64,000 nt of DNA from Oenococcus oeni DSM 20252 = AWRIB129 (GTDB taxonomy: Bacteria > Bacillota > Bacilli > Lactobacillales > Lactobacillaceae): NCBI RefSeq assembly GCF_000372485.1, contig NZ_AQVA01000002.1:85655-149654 (forward strand), read 5' to 3'. This document shows positions 9,360 through 17,727 of this stretch, one piece after another. Position 1 is the stretch's first letter; every line of letters begins with the position of its first letter. A program made the translations under genes and the position numbers. Under the pieces are notes generated by a model. The model was given only the letters and a program-made list of their open reading frames with translations, had not been told where the DNA came from and ran no database searches.

Positions 9360-11660
9360 GTGGCGCAATTAGTAGCAAGTATAAAAAAATCTTTTTTTAA
9401 AAACAGTGCTAATAATTATGCTGTTTTTTTGGCGAAAGTATCCAATGATGATTTTGATTGGGAAGAGACGGAAATCACTCTTACGGGCGAAATTGCCGAT
9501 TTAAAAATCGGCGAGTCTTATGAATTCTCCGGAAAATTAACGGTTCATCCGAAATATGGAAAACAGTTTAATGTTTTTGATTATCAGTCCGTTTTACCGG
9601 ATGATAACGATGGATTAATAGATTTTCTCAGTTCTGATCTTTTTGAGGGAGTCGGGAGAAAGACAGCCGAGAAGATCGTAGGTAATTTTGGCGGTGAATC
9701 GCTTGATATGATTGTTGATAAACCCGATCAGTTGAAGACACTCGGTTTGAAGAAAAAACAAATTGCAAATATGCGAGCCGTTCTTTTAAGCAATCAGGAA
9801 AAAACCAAAGCAATTGCTCAAAGCAGCCAGTATGGCCTTAGCCAGTCTTTGATCGAGCGATTGTTTGACCAATTTGGTTCCGATTTTACAAATCTTTTGT
9901 CGGAAAATCCCTATCAATTGATTGGCCAGGTTGATGGATTCACTTTTCAAGACGCTCAGCAGATTGCCCGATTCAATAATTTGAATAATCAAGAAGATCA
10001 GATCGATGGAGCAGTTATTTTCAGTTTATTGACGGCAGCCCAAGAAAGTGGGGATACTTACTTAAGCAAAGGCCAGCTCGTAAAGAATGTTTCAGAACTT
10101 TTGGAAAGCGGACTCGGGTTTTTCGATCAGGAAATTTTGACTGAAATCGAAAGTTTGCAAAGGAAAGGGCAATTGTTCATTTCCGATAGCCGCGTTTCTT
10201 TAGCTGAATATTATCGTTTGGAAGAATCGGTTATCGATGATTTAAAACGTGTTTCAAAAAACAAACAGCGTTCTTTCAACGGAAAACTGCAACTTTCCAA
10301 TAAGTCGTTACTTGACGATAAGCAAAAAAAGGCCGTAGAATCGGTTTTCAAGAATCAGATAACGATACTGACTGGTGGACCAGGGACTGGCAAAACTACT
10401 GTTATCAAGACTGTTATTCAGCAATGGGAAAGAGCGGCCGAGAAGTCTGATTCGGAAAATAAATTCAAACAAACGAAAAAATTGGTTTTGTTGGCTGCTC
10501 CAACCGGTCGTGCTGCAGCTCGTATTACAGAAGTAACCGGGCGTCAGGCTGTCACGATTCATCACCTGCTTGGGGCGACCTCTGATGGATATTTTGATTT
10601 CGATGAAAATAATCAGCTGCAGGCCGGATTGATTGTAATTGATGAAATGTCAATGGTTGATCTGCAACTCTTCCAGCATTTCTTGCGAGCGGTACCTAAT
10701 GGTTGCCGTTTACTATTGGTTGGCGATAAAGATCAACTTCCATCGGTTGGCGCCGGTCAAATTTTAACTGACTTAATTCTCAGCGATCAATTTAAAACAA
10801 TCGAATTACAGATCAATCATCGGCAGACGAAGGGCTCTGGAATCGACCTTTTATCACAGGATTTGAAACGGGGAATCGTCGATCAAAAAATGTTTGAAAA
10901 CGGTAATGATATCTCTTTCTTTTCTCTTGAAGAATACCAGTTGGAACAAGGGATCAGCCGAATTTTGTCCGCAGCAATGCGTTTTGGTATTAAAAAGGAA
11001 GATTTACAAATCATCACTCCGACGAATCGACTTGTCGAACTTCTAAACCAACTGGCACGTCCATATTTAATTGATCGAGATATCCGGATTGATGATTTAT
11101 CGACTGCTTTTCTGGCTGGGGATCGGGTTATGCAGCAAGAAAACAATCCGGAAAAAGGTGTCAATAACGGTGATATAGGATATGTGATTGCCACGCAATT
11201 GTCTGGTCCGCTTCGTTCACGCTTCATATCGGTTGATTTTCTTGGTAATACTGTCATGTATAAAGAGAATGAAATTAATCAACTACGGCTTAGCTATGCA
11301 TCGACAGTTCATAAGTCCCAAGGCAGTGAGTTTAGAAATGTTATTTTTGTTTTGACAAGTACCTTTAATAATTTTGTGACGAGAAATCTTGTCTACACCG
11401 GTGTTACGCGTGCCGAGAAATCATTGATTTTAATTGGCAGTCAAAGAGCTTTTACCGATGCAATCAACAATCCGACGCCTTTACGGCAGACAAATTTAGT
11501 AAAATTATTAAACGGTGTCGATAGGCCTGTAGTGCTAGCGACCAAAAAAGAGGCCAATGAGTCTCCTGACTATGTTTTAAGCAAAGAATTGATTGAAAAT
11601 AATCAAATCGATCCAATGATTGGTATGAACGGAATCAAACCAGGCGACTTTATTAAATAA
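9360..11660 (+). CDS. recD2: RecD2 helicase (SF1B 5'-3' DNA helicase)
   Basis: RecD-like helicase found in bacteria without RecBC; acts in DNA repair and replication fork maintenance. It has an N-terminal OB-like region, helix-hairpin-helix repeats at about residues 90-200, then the motor: Walker A GGPGTGKTT, APTGRAAAR, the Walker B region LIVIDEMSMVD, GDKDQLPSVGAGQ, and the C-terminal STVHKSQGSEF and YTGVTRAEKSL motifs. The length of 766 residues is typical. The start is GTG without a clear Shine-Dalgarno sequence; a TAAACT box lies 7 nt upstream. Confidence 0.95.
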   Translation: MAQLVASIKKSFFKNSANNYAVFLAKVSNDDFDWEETEITLTGEIADLKIGESYEFSGKLTVHPKYGKQFNVFDYQSVLPDDNDGLIDFLSSDLFEGVGRKTAEKIVGNFGGESLDMIVDKPDQLKTLGLKKKQIANMRAVLLSNQEKTKAIAQSSQYGLSQSLIERLFDQFGSDFTNLLSENPYQLIGQVDGFTFQDAQQIARFNNLNNQEDQIDGAVIFSLLTAAQESGDTYLSKGQLVKNVSELLESGLGFFDQEILTEIESLQRKGQLFISDSRVSLAEYYRLEESVIDDLKRVSKNKQRSFNGKLQLSNKSLLDDKQKKAVESVFKNQITILTGGPGTGKTTVIKTVIQQWERAAEKSDSENKFKQTKKLVLLAAPTGRAAARITEVTGRQAVTIHHLLGATSDGYFDFDENNQLQAGLIVIDEMSMVDLQLFQHFLRAVPNGCRLLLVGDKDQLPSVGAGQILTDLILSDQFKTIELQINHRQTKGSGIDLLSQDLKRGIVDQKMFENGNDISFFSLEEYQLEQGISRILSAAMRFGIKKEDLQIITPTNRLVELLNQLARPYLIDRDIRIDDLSTAFLAGDRVMQQENNPEKGVNNGDIGYVIATQLSGPLRSRFISVDFLGNTVMYKENEINQLRLSYASTVHKSQGSEFRNVIFVLTSTFNNFVTRNLVYTGVTRAEKSLILIGSQRAFTDAINNPTPLRQTNLVKLLNGVDRPVVLATKKEANESPDYVLSKELIENNQIDPMIGMNGIKPGDFIK

Positions 11661-11662
11661 TT

Positions 11663-12628
11663 ATGAATACTTTTCCTTTAACAATTAAATCAAATGCTTT
11701 TCTTGGAAGTTGGATCGAGGATTCGACCAACAAACAGATTTTTTCAACAAATCTTGGTGCAGAGATTTGGCTTAAAAGCAGTCATTGTTCAAAGATTATC
11801 TTTGATTGGCCAAATAGAACTTTAGCTGCGGATCAATCAAGAATTCTTATTTCAATTGATGGAGCCGATTTTTACTCGCAAATTTTGTCCGAACGTAATA
11901 TTCAGCTTGATTTGGATCCTGATTCAGATCATTTAATTCGGATTATGACTCAGGCGATAACTTTTGTGAAAGCACAAACCTGGAATCTTTCTGAATTTTT
12001 CCTTTTAAAAAAAATCAGTTTTAACGGTCAACTGACCGGTGCGGTTCCCTCTAGAAAAAACTTGGTTTTTATTGGTGATTCGATCATCAATGGCCAAAAA
12101 ATTTTACCGGACAGTTTTGATACTTCGGCTCATCGTCCCGATAAGAGTTGGGCTTATTTGCTTTCAGAGAAACTCGATTACAACAATCTTAGAATTGCTT
12201 ATGGCGGTACTGGAATCACTCAAAGAGCCAATATTTATCCACCGACGGCAATTGATTTTATCTGGAACTCGGCTTTAAATGTTTCTCGACCAATTGATTA
12301 TTCGCGGCCTTTAGCCGGAGTAATTGTTAATTTAGGGACGAATGACCGTTCTGCCAGTTCTGAGGAATTTTCTTTTTCTCTAAAGGCTTTGCTGCGTGAA
12401 TTAAAAAAACGTTTTCACGAAACGAAAATTATTGTTGTTGAACCTTTTAACGGTTGCTTCCGAGATGTTTTCCGCAAGGTCTTTAAGGACGAAAAACATA
12501 TTTCTTTGATTGAAAATAATCATTGGAATTTTGAAATAAGTGATCACGGTGTCCACTTGAGTGTTACTGGTCAACAACAGGCGGCCAAAACTCTTCTGCC
12601 ACTAATTGAGGAAAAATTGAATGCTTGA
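11663..12628 (+). CDS. SGNH/GDSL-family hydrolase with N-terminal accessory domain
   Basis: Probable esterase or acetylhydrolase. The catalytic domain begins at about residue 131 with FIGDSIING (the GDSL serine near residue 138), then NLGTNDRS (oxyanion Asn block) and DHGVHLSVTG with the Asp-His pair. Residues 1-125 resemble the beta-rich N-terminal domain of two-domain carbohydrate esterases. There is no signal peptide, so it is probably cytoplasmic. It starts 2 nt after the recD2 stop with no Shine-Dalgarno sequence (TAAATAATTATG), an arrangement also seen at rnz, and it overlaps the next gene. Confidence 0.85.
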   Translation: MNTFPLTIKSNAFLGSWIEDSTNKQIFSTNLGAEIWLKSSHCSKIIFDWPNRTLAADQSRILISIDGADFYSQILSERNIQLDLDPDSDHLIRIMTQAITFVKAQTWNLSEFFLLKKISFNGQLTGAVPSRKNLVFIGDSIINGQKILPDSFDTSAHRPDKSWAYLLSEKLDYNNLRIAYGGTGITQRANIYPPTAIDFIWNSALNVSRPIDYSRPLAGVIVNLGTNDRSASSEEFSFSLKALLRELKKRFHETKIIVVEPFNGCFRDVFRKVFKDEKHISLIENNHWNFEISDHGVHLSVTGQQQAAKTLLPLIEEKLNA

Positions 12629-13997
12629 GCTACCAAAGGAATTCATAGCGAAGTATCGGCGCCTACTTGGGAAGGAGGCGGATGATTTTTTGGCCAGTTT
12701 TCAAATGGAAGCCGATAATGGTTTTCGTTTGAATCCTTTAAAGGACCTTCGCCAATTTTCTTCTTTAAAAAGGCAAACCCCGATTCCTTGGAATCGGGAA
12801 AATGGCCGTTATGGGAAAATTTTTGGTGAATCAACAGCTTTTTTGAGTGGGGTTGCCTATTCACAGGAACCAAGTGCTCAGTTCGTTGCCCAGGTGGTTG
12901 ACGCACAGCCGGGAGAAAAGATCCTCGATCTGGCAGCCGCACCCGGTGGAAAAAGTACCCAAATTGCTGCTGATATGAATAATCAGGGCTTACTGATGGC
13001 GAATGAGATCAGTTTTTCCAGAGCAAAAATCCTTAGCGAAAACATTGAAAGATCCGGGATTACTAATTGTATCGTTACCAACCATCGCCCTGATGAATTG
13101 GCAGAACATTTTGAAAATTATTTCGACAAGATTCTTTTGGATGCTCCCTGCAGTGGCGAGGGCATGTTTCGAAAAGATCCTCAGGCAATCAAATATTGGC
13201 ATTCCGACTATAGTTCGGAGTGTGCCAACCGGCAAAAAGAAATTCTCAAATCAGTTTTGTCAATGCTCCGTCCAAACGGCCAGCTTATTTATTCAACTTG
13301 TACCTTTGCGCCGGAAGAAGACGAGCAGATTGTGGCCTGGCTTTTGGATAATTATTCCGAATTATCGCTATTAAAAATCAGGAAAAAGGATGGTATCGAA
13401 GATGGTCGTCCGCAGTGGGCCAATGGAAATCGCGAATTAAAAAATACGGCCCGTCTCTGGCCAAACAAAATTAAGGGTGAAGGACATTTTGTTGCCCGAT
13501 TAATTAAATCGAAAGGGAAGAACCAAAAAAACAAAGTTAATCAATTGCGGAGTAATTTAAGTCGTAACGATTCTCAAAATCTTCAGAATGCTTTTAAAGA
13601 GAATCAGTTCGATTTTCCAATTAAGCAAATTTATAGATTTGGCGATTATTTTTATTTATTTCCCGAAAATTGTCCTGAAATTTCCGGATTGAAGGTTCTT
13701 CGACTCGGACTGCAAATCGGTCGACTAAAAAATAAACGTTTTATTCCGGCTCACTCACTTGCGTTAAGCAGTTTGGGCAATAAAATTTCTCAAACCTACG
13801 ATCTTTCGGATTACGAATTCAGACAATTTATTCATGGTGATATAATCATAAATTTAAAGGGTAATTTTGTCAAAGGATGGGTCTTAATGACCAAACAATC
13901 TAACGGGATTGGCATTGGCCGCTATTCCGATAAGGTAATTAAAAACTTTTATCCAAAGGGATTAAGAAAGACAATTCACGATCAGCCAAGATCGTAG
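12621..13997 (+). CDS. RsmF/YebU-type rRNA cytosine-C5 methyltransferase
   Basis: NOL1/NOP2/Sun-family m5C RNA methyltransferase. It shows the SAM-binding motif LDLAAAPGGKSTQ, the catalytic motif LDAPCSGEGMFRK and the second cysteine motif STCTF, followed by a C-terminal RNA-recognition region typical of the RsmF group in Firmicutes. Length 458 residues. The start overlaps the SGNH gene by 8 nt and follows GAGGA. The 3' end overlaps the convergent fni by 16 nt. Confidence 0.9.
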   Translation: MLELPKEFIAKYRRLLGKEADDFLASFQMEADNGFRLNPLKDLRQFSSLKRQTPIPWNRENGRYGKIFGESTAFLSGVAYSQEPSAQFVAQVVDAQPGEKILDLAAAPGGKSTQIAADMNNQGLLMANEISFSRAKILSENIERSGITNCIVTNHRPDELAEHFENYFDKILLDAPCSGEGMFRKDPQAIKYWHSDYSSECANRQKEILKSVLSMLRPNGQLIYSTCTFAPEEDEQIVAWLLDNYSELSLLKIRKKDGIEDGRPQWANGNRELKNTARLWPNKIKGEGHFVARLIKSKGKNQKNKVNQLRSNLSRNDSQNLQNAFKENQFDFPIKQIYRFGDYFYLFPENCPEISGLKVLRLGLQIGRLKNKRFIPAHSLALSSLGNKISQTYDLSDYEFRQFIHGDIIINLKGNFVKGWVLMTKQSNGIGIGRYSDKVIKNFYPKGLRKTIHDQPRS

Positions 13998-15088
13998 GGA
14001 TCGATTTCTTTTAATTGACTGATTTCTTCACTATTGGTGACTCCATAAATCGCATATAGCAAAGGTAGTTGTTTTTGCCAATTTTCAATTGTTTTTTCGA
14101 GTTTATTTTGACTAAGCTGAAATAAGAAATAACCAGCAATCCCGGCCATTTTTGCACCAAGGGCTAGGGAATTAAAAACTTCCAAAGAATTTGTAATTCC
14201 ACCATTTGCGATAATCGGTAATCCAGTATTGGCCTGTTTGGCAAAACGAAGGGAATCGCTTGTTATAATGCCAAGATTTGTATTGCTGGTTAGAATGCTT
14301 TGAAACTCGGGATCATCAAATTCTTCTTCTTCTTGTTCCTGTTCATTTTGTTCGTCTTGATCGGCTGTTTCCCAAAAAGATTGACGATTTCTTGTTTCTT
14401 CGATTCTGCCAAAGTCTGTTCCACCCGCACCGGCTATATTTATGGCGGCGGGGTGTAAAGAGGCTAAATCAGAGACTGATTTTTTTGACATACCAAAACC
14501 GACTTCTTTAAGGACGACCGGAACATCGACTTGCTCGATAATATTGCTTATATTCCTTTTCCAAGAAGCAAAGCTTCGGTCTCCTTCACTCATTGACAGC
14601 TCTTGGACAGCGTTTAAATGAATTTCCAATGCATTTGCATCGACAATTCGAATAGCTTCTTTAGCATCCTCTACAGAATGGCCGGCGCCAATATTGGCAA
14701 AAATGAAACCATCAGGATTTTCTTCTCGAACGACCGAAAAGCTTTTGATTGTTTCTTTTTCGCTGATAGATATAGACTCTGATCCAACAGCCATTGCAAG
14801 ATGATACTTTTTGGCAATAGCAGCTAATTTTTGATTAATAACGCCGGTTCTAAAGCTTCCGCCGGTCATTGCTTCGATATAAAAAGGCCACTGGAAATGA
14901 TTTCCAAAAAGTTTTACCGAATGATCAACATCAGTAACGTTGACATTTGGTAAAACCGGTCGATCGAGATGAACAAATTGCAGCCCACTTAAAGGTAGTT
15001 TATGACGCCATTGCCAAATAACCAGGCTGAGGTGTTCGTCTTTTCGATGGGCATGAGCGGATTCAATTTTTTTTGGATTTTCTGTCAC
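13982..15088 (-). CDS. fni: Type 2 isopentenyl-diphosphate delta-isomerase (FMN)
   Basis: Interconverts IPP and DMAPP, the last step of the mevalonate block encoded here. Features are HRKDEHLSL at the N-terminus, EAMTGGS for FMN binding, HLNAVQE, VLKEVGFGMS, NIAGAGGTDFGRIE and the phosphate loop IIANGGI. An unusual Glu/Gln/Asp-rich insertion of about 25 residues follows the GGTDFGRIE segment (14290-14400), where the family normally has a short loop. It overlaps mvaK2 by 4 nt and is the last gene of the operon mvaK1-mvaD-mvaK2-fni. Confidence 0.94.
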   Translation of the reverse strand: MTENPKKIESAHAHRKDEHLSLVIWQWRHKLPLSGLQFVHLDRPVLPNVNVTDVDHSVKLFGNHFQWPFYIEAMTGGSFRTGVINQKLAAIAKKYHLAMAVGSESISISEKETIKSFSVVREENPDGFIFANIGAGHSVEDAKEAIRIVDANALEIHLNAVQELSMSEGDRSFASWKRNISNIIEQVDVPVVLKEVGFGMSKKSVSDLASLHPAAINIAGAGGTDFGRIEETRNRQSFWETADQDEQNEQEQEEEEFDDPEFQSILTSNTNLGIITSDSLRFAKQANTGLPIIANGGITNSLEVFNSLALGAKMAGIAGYFLFQLSQNKLEKTIENWQKQLPLLYAIYGVTNSEEISQLKEIDPYDLG

Positions 15089-15834
15089 TTTTTATAGTAT
15101 ACGTGCAAATCAAGCGGAATAATTCCAGCTTCCTGCCAATTATTTTTAATTTGTTGACTAATTTTCGGATCTCTTGTAAAAGCAATTACGTTATCGCCAC
15201 CGCCTGCGCCGGAAATTTTGGCCTCGATGCCGAAATTTTTCGCGATTTCGATTGCCTTGGCCAATTCGTCTGTTAAAACACCGCTCAGTTTTTCAAGATT
15301 TTTTTCAGCCAGAAAAATTTCCTGGTTAAATTTTTCAAAATCTTTTGCTTTAATAAAATCAACCATTTTCCTGACAATCATATCGGATTCTTTTACAAAA
15401 GAGGATGACAATTGATTTTTTTTAACCAATTCACTGGTAATGGCCGGTTTTCCAGTCCAACCGACAATTAGATTCCAGTTTTCAGGAAAAAAGATTCTCT
15501 CAGGAAAACTACCGTTTTTATAAAGCAGTAAGCCTGAATAGGTTGAAGCGGCTATATCGGCACCGGAGTTTTGTGGCTGTGTTTGTCGAGACAAAATTAA
15601 CGCCTGCCGAAAAATATCTTTATCCGAAAGTGAAGAATTTTCCATTTTAGTCATTAAAACAGCGTAGGCGCCTGAGGATCCAAGTCCGTATTTGACTCCC
15701 TTTTCGTTTACTAGTTGTGAATAATTTTTTGAAATAAATCGGTCAATTGAGAAAACAAGAGCCAGATGGTTTGCCAGTGTAACGGCATACTCTCCCGCCA
15801 ACATCAATTTCCCCGGTATTTTTAGTTCAGACAT
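15085..15834 (-). CDS. mvaK2: Phosphomevalonate kinase, unusually short
   Basis: GHMP kinase that phosphorylates phosphomevalonate. The N-terminus KIPGKLMLAGEYAV, the ATP loop KYGLGSSGAYAVL, GWTGKPA and the C-terminal SGAGGGDNVIAF are all present. At 249 residues it is about 110 shorter than characterised Gram-positive enzymes (near 360). About 70 residues that normally lie between the first strands (ending IDRF) and the GLGSS loop are missing, with smaller losses elsewhere. The frame is intact and the neighbours are coupled, so I read it as a compact functional enzyme rather than a pseudogene. Confidence 0.88.
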   Translation of the reverse strand: MSELKIPGKLMLAGEYAVTLANHLALVFSIDRFISKNYSQLVNEKGVKYGLGSSGAYAVLMTKMENSSLSDKDIFRQALILSRQTQPQNSGADIAASTYSGLLLYKNGSFPERIFFPENWNLIVGWTGKPAITSELVKKNQLSSSFVKESDMIVRKMVDFIKAKDFEKFNQEIFLAEKNLEKLSGVLTDELAKAIEIAKNFGIEAKISGAGGGDNVIAFTRDPKISQQIKNNWQEAGIIPLDLHVYYKK

Positions 15835-16771
15835 TGGCTACACCCCGACCTGGTTTTTGAACCAATATTTCGCCGTATTCTTTGAGTACATTGATAATTT
15901 TTTCCTGATATTCCGAATTGGTAATAACTTTTACGTTGGGACCGGCATCCACTGTTGCAAAGGCTAGGATTCCTTTTTTGTAAAGTTGGTCGACTTCGGC
16001 AATAATTTCTCGAGTATTTTCCGTGAAGTAATCGAAGGGGACTTTTGCAGTTCGATTCAGTTCATGCATCGATGCCGAATTTGTTTCGGCAATCAAACCG
16101 ATTTTTTCAAGATCGTGATCTGAAATTGCTTTTAACATTTCATCGATCTGACGATCATTTTTTTTAAGCCAACTGTCATAATTTGGAGAAGTTTGAGCCA
16201 GCTGCATTCCTTGACTCGAAGATATTTTTTTTACACGTTTGTCGGCTAAAATGTCGATAACCCGGATATCAAAATCGACTGGATCCAAAATTGATTCGGC
16301 AAAAGAATCATCCTTGTTTTGCCCTTTATGCCAGATGGAAAAACCACCAAAAATCGACCGGCTGGCCGAGCCGGATCCAATTCTGGCAATCTTTGAAAGT
16401 TCTCGATTATCCAATTCGAGACCGAAAGCCTGACTGGCTGCTTTTGTCAAAGCTGCAAAAGCAGAAGCCGAAGAAGCCAATCCAGCCGATGTCGGTACAT
16501 GATTTTCACTGATAACTTTTACAAAATTTTTATTACCGCACGAATTTCGGATAAAATTGATGATTTTACTGATTTTTGGCCCTTCGATTTGTTGCCCGTT
16601 TAATTGAAAAAAATCTTTTTTTGAAAACTGATCAATTTCCACGCTCGTGTCGGTGTAAAAACGATCCAAAGTTAGACCAATCGAACTACTGGTCGGTAAA
16701 TTCCAGTTTAGATCGCTTTTTCCCCAGTACTTTATCAGGGCGATATTTGTATATGCACGGACTTTAGCCAT
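15827..16771 (-). CDS. mvaD: Diphosphomevalonate decarboxylase
   Basis: ATP-dependent decarboxylation of mevalonate diphosphate to IPP. Diagnostic motifs are TNIALIKYWGK at the N-terminus, the GHMP loop TSAGLASSASAFAALT, and GSGSASRSIFGGF. The C-terminal region has the catalytic-aspartate segment ATVDAGPNVKV. Length 314 residues. It overlaps both neighbours (1 nt with mvaK1, 8 nt with mvaK2). Confidence 0.96.
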   Translation of the reverse strand: MAKVRAYTNIALIKYWGKSDLNWNLPTSSSIGLTLDRFYTDTSVEIDQFSKKDFFQLNGQQIEGPKISKIINFIRNSCGNKNFVKVISENHVPTSAGLASSASAFAALTKAASQAFGLELDNRELSKIARIGSGSASRSIFGGFSIWHKGQNKDDSFAESILDPVDFDIRVIDILADKRVKKISSSQGMQLAQTSPNYDSWLKKNDRQIDEMLKAISDHDLEKIGLIAETNSASMHELNRTAKVPFDYFTENTREIIAEVDQLYKKGILAFATVDAGPNVKVITNSEYQEKIINVLKEYGEILVQKPGRGVANV

Positions 16772-17691
16772 CAGATTTTCGAGATCCAGCTTTCCGATGC
16801 TCCTGATTTGCTGAGAGCACTTTTTATTTCTTTTGCGGTTTCCGATTTATCAGTTAAAGCGACAATACTTCCGCCGAGCCCGCCACCGGTCAATTTAGCA
16901 CCCAGTGCGCCGTGTTTTAGGGCAATTTTTATTAAACGTTCCAAGTAGGGTGTTGAAACGCCTAATTTTGACAATAAAAGTTGATTTTCGTTCATTAACT
17001 GGCCAAAGTCTTTTAAGTCGTCTGCGATAATTTCTTCTCGGCCTTTATCGGCAATTTCTCCCATTCTTTTCAAGTAACCGCCATAGACAGTTGGATTCTT
17101 TTCATAATTGTCCGCAACCAATTGAACGGATTGAGAGGTCAAACCGGCTGTTCCGGAATCGGCAATTATAATATAAGCCTGTGTGTCGAGTTTTAGAATC
17201 GTCGCATCTTTGTTGCTGTCGAAAAAAATCGGACCTTCGGCCATAACGGCATAGGTATCTCCACCGGAAGATTTACCGTGATTTTTATTTTCGGCTATTT
17301 GAGCGAATTTGAAAACTTCTTCATCGGTGTACTGATAGTCAAAATAATCGCAAAAAGCCTTTACAATTGAGACAGCATATGCTGCCGATGATCCAAGGCC
17401 CTTTTTCGAGGGTATATTTGATTTAACGTGCAGTTTGAAAGTCAGATCGGGGCTTTCAAAGAAATTGAGCAATTCGACCAGGAGATTATAAATTCCGCTG
17501 AAACGATAATTAAGTTGGTACATCGATCCGGAAAAGTTGTCTGTTTCGATAACTATTGTATCGGAATCGATAATCTCGGCTTTATTCGTGAGACTCAATA
17601 AAGGCGCGATAATTGCCGGATATCCGTATACAACCGAATGTTCTCCAAGAAGATGTGCTTTAGCATGTGCTTGTCCAAAACCGAAATTCAT
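16771..17691 (-). CDS. mvaK1: Mevalonate kinase
   Basis: First kinase of the mevalonate pathway and first gene of the isoprenoid operon. It has the N-terminal GQAHAKAHLLGEHSVVYG, the GHMP ATP loop KKGLGSSAAYAVS, SSGGDTYAVM and the C-terminal KLTGGGLGGS. Length 306 residues. No Shine-Dalgarno sequence precedes the ATG; a minus-strand TACAAT ends 7 nt before it, back to back with the dinG promoter. Confidence 0.95.
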   Translation of the reverse strand: MNFGFGQAHAKAHLLGEHSVVYGYPAIIAPLLSLTNKAEIIDSDTIVIETDNFSGSMYQLNYRFSGIYNLLVELLNFFESPDLTFKLHVKSNIPSKKGLGSSAAYAVSIVKAFCDYFDYQYTDEEVFKFAQIAENKNHGKSSGGDTYAVMAEGPIFFDSNKDATILKLDTQAYIIIADSGTAGLTSQSVQLVADNYEKNPTVYGGYLKRMGEIADKGREEIIADDLKDFGQLMNENQLLLSKLGVSTPYLERLIKIALKHGALGAKLTGGGLGGSIVALTDKSETAKEIKSALSKSGASESWISKI

Positions 17692-17698
17692 AATACTA

Positions 17699-17704
17699 AT
17701 TGTA
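17699..17704 (-). promoter_or_regulatory. -10 of mvaK1, putative leaderless
   Basis: On the minus strand TACAAT ends 7 nt before the mvaK1 ATG. A -35-like TCTACA lies about 18 nt further upstream (4 of 6 consensus positions). It is divergent from the dinG -10 at 17715. Confidence 0.5.
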
Positions 17705-17714
17705 GTAAAAAAGG

Positions 17715-17720
17715 TAAAAT
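17715..17720 (+). promoter_or_regulatory. -10 of dinG, putative leaderless
   Basis: TAAAAT ends 7 nt before the ATG at 17728, and no Shine-Dalgarno sequence is present. It divides a 36-bp divergent intergenic region with the mvaK1 promoter. Confidence 0.45.
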
Positions 17721-17727
17721 TTTGTAG

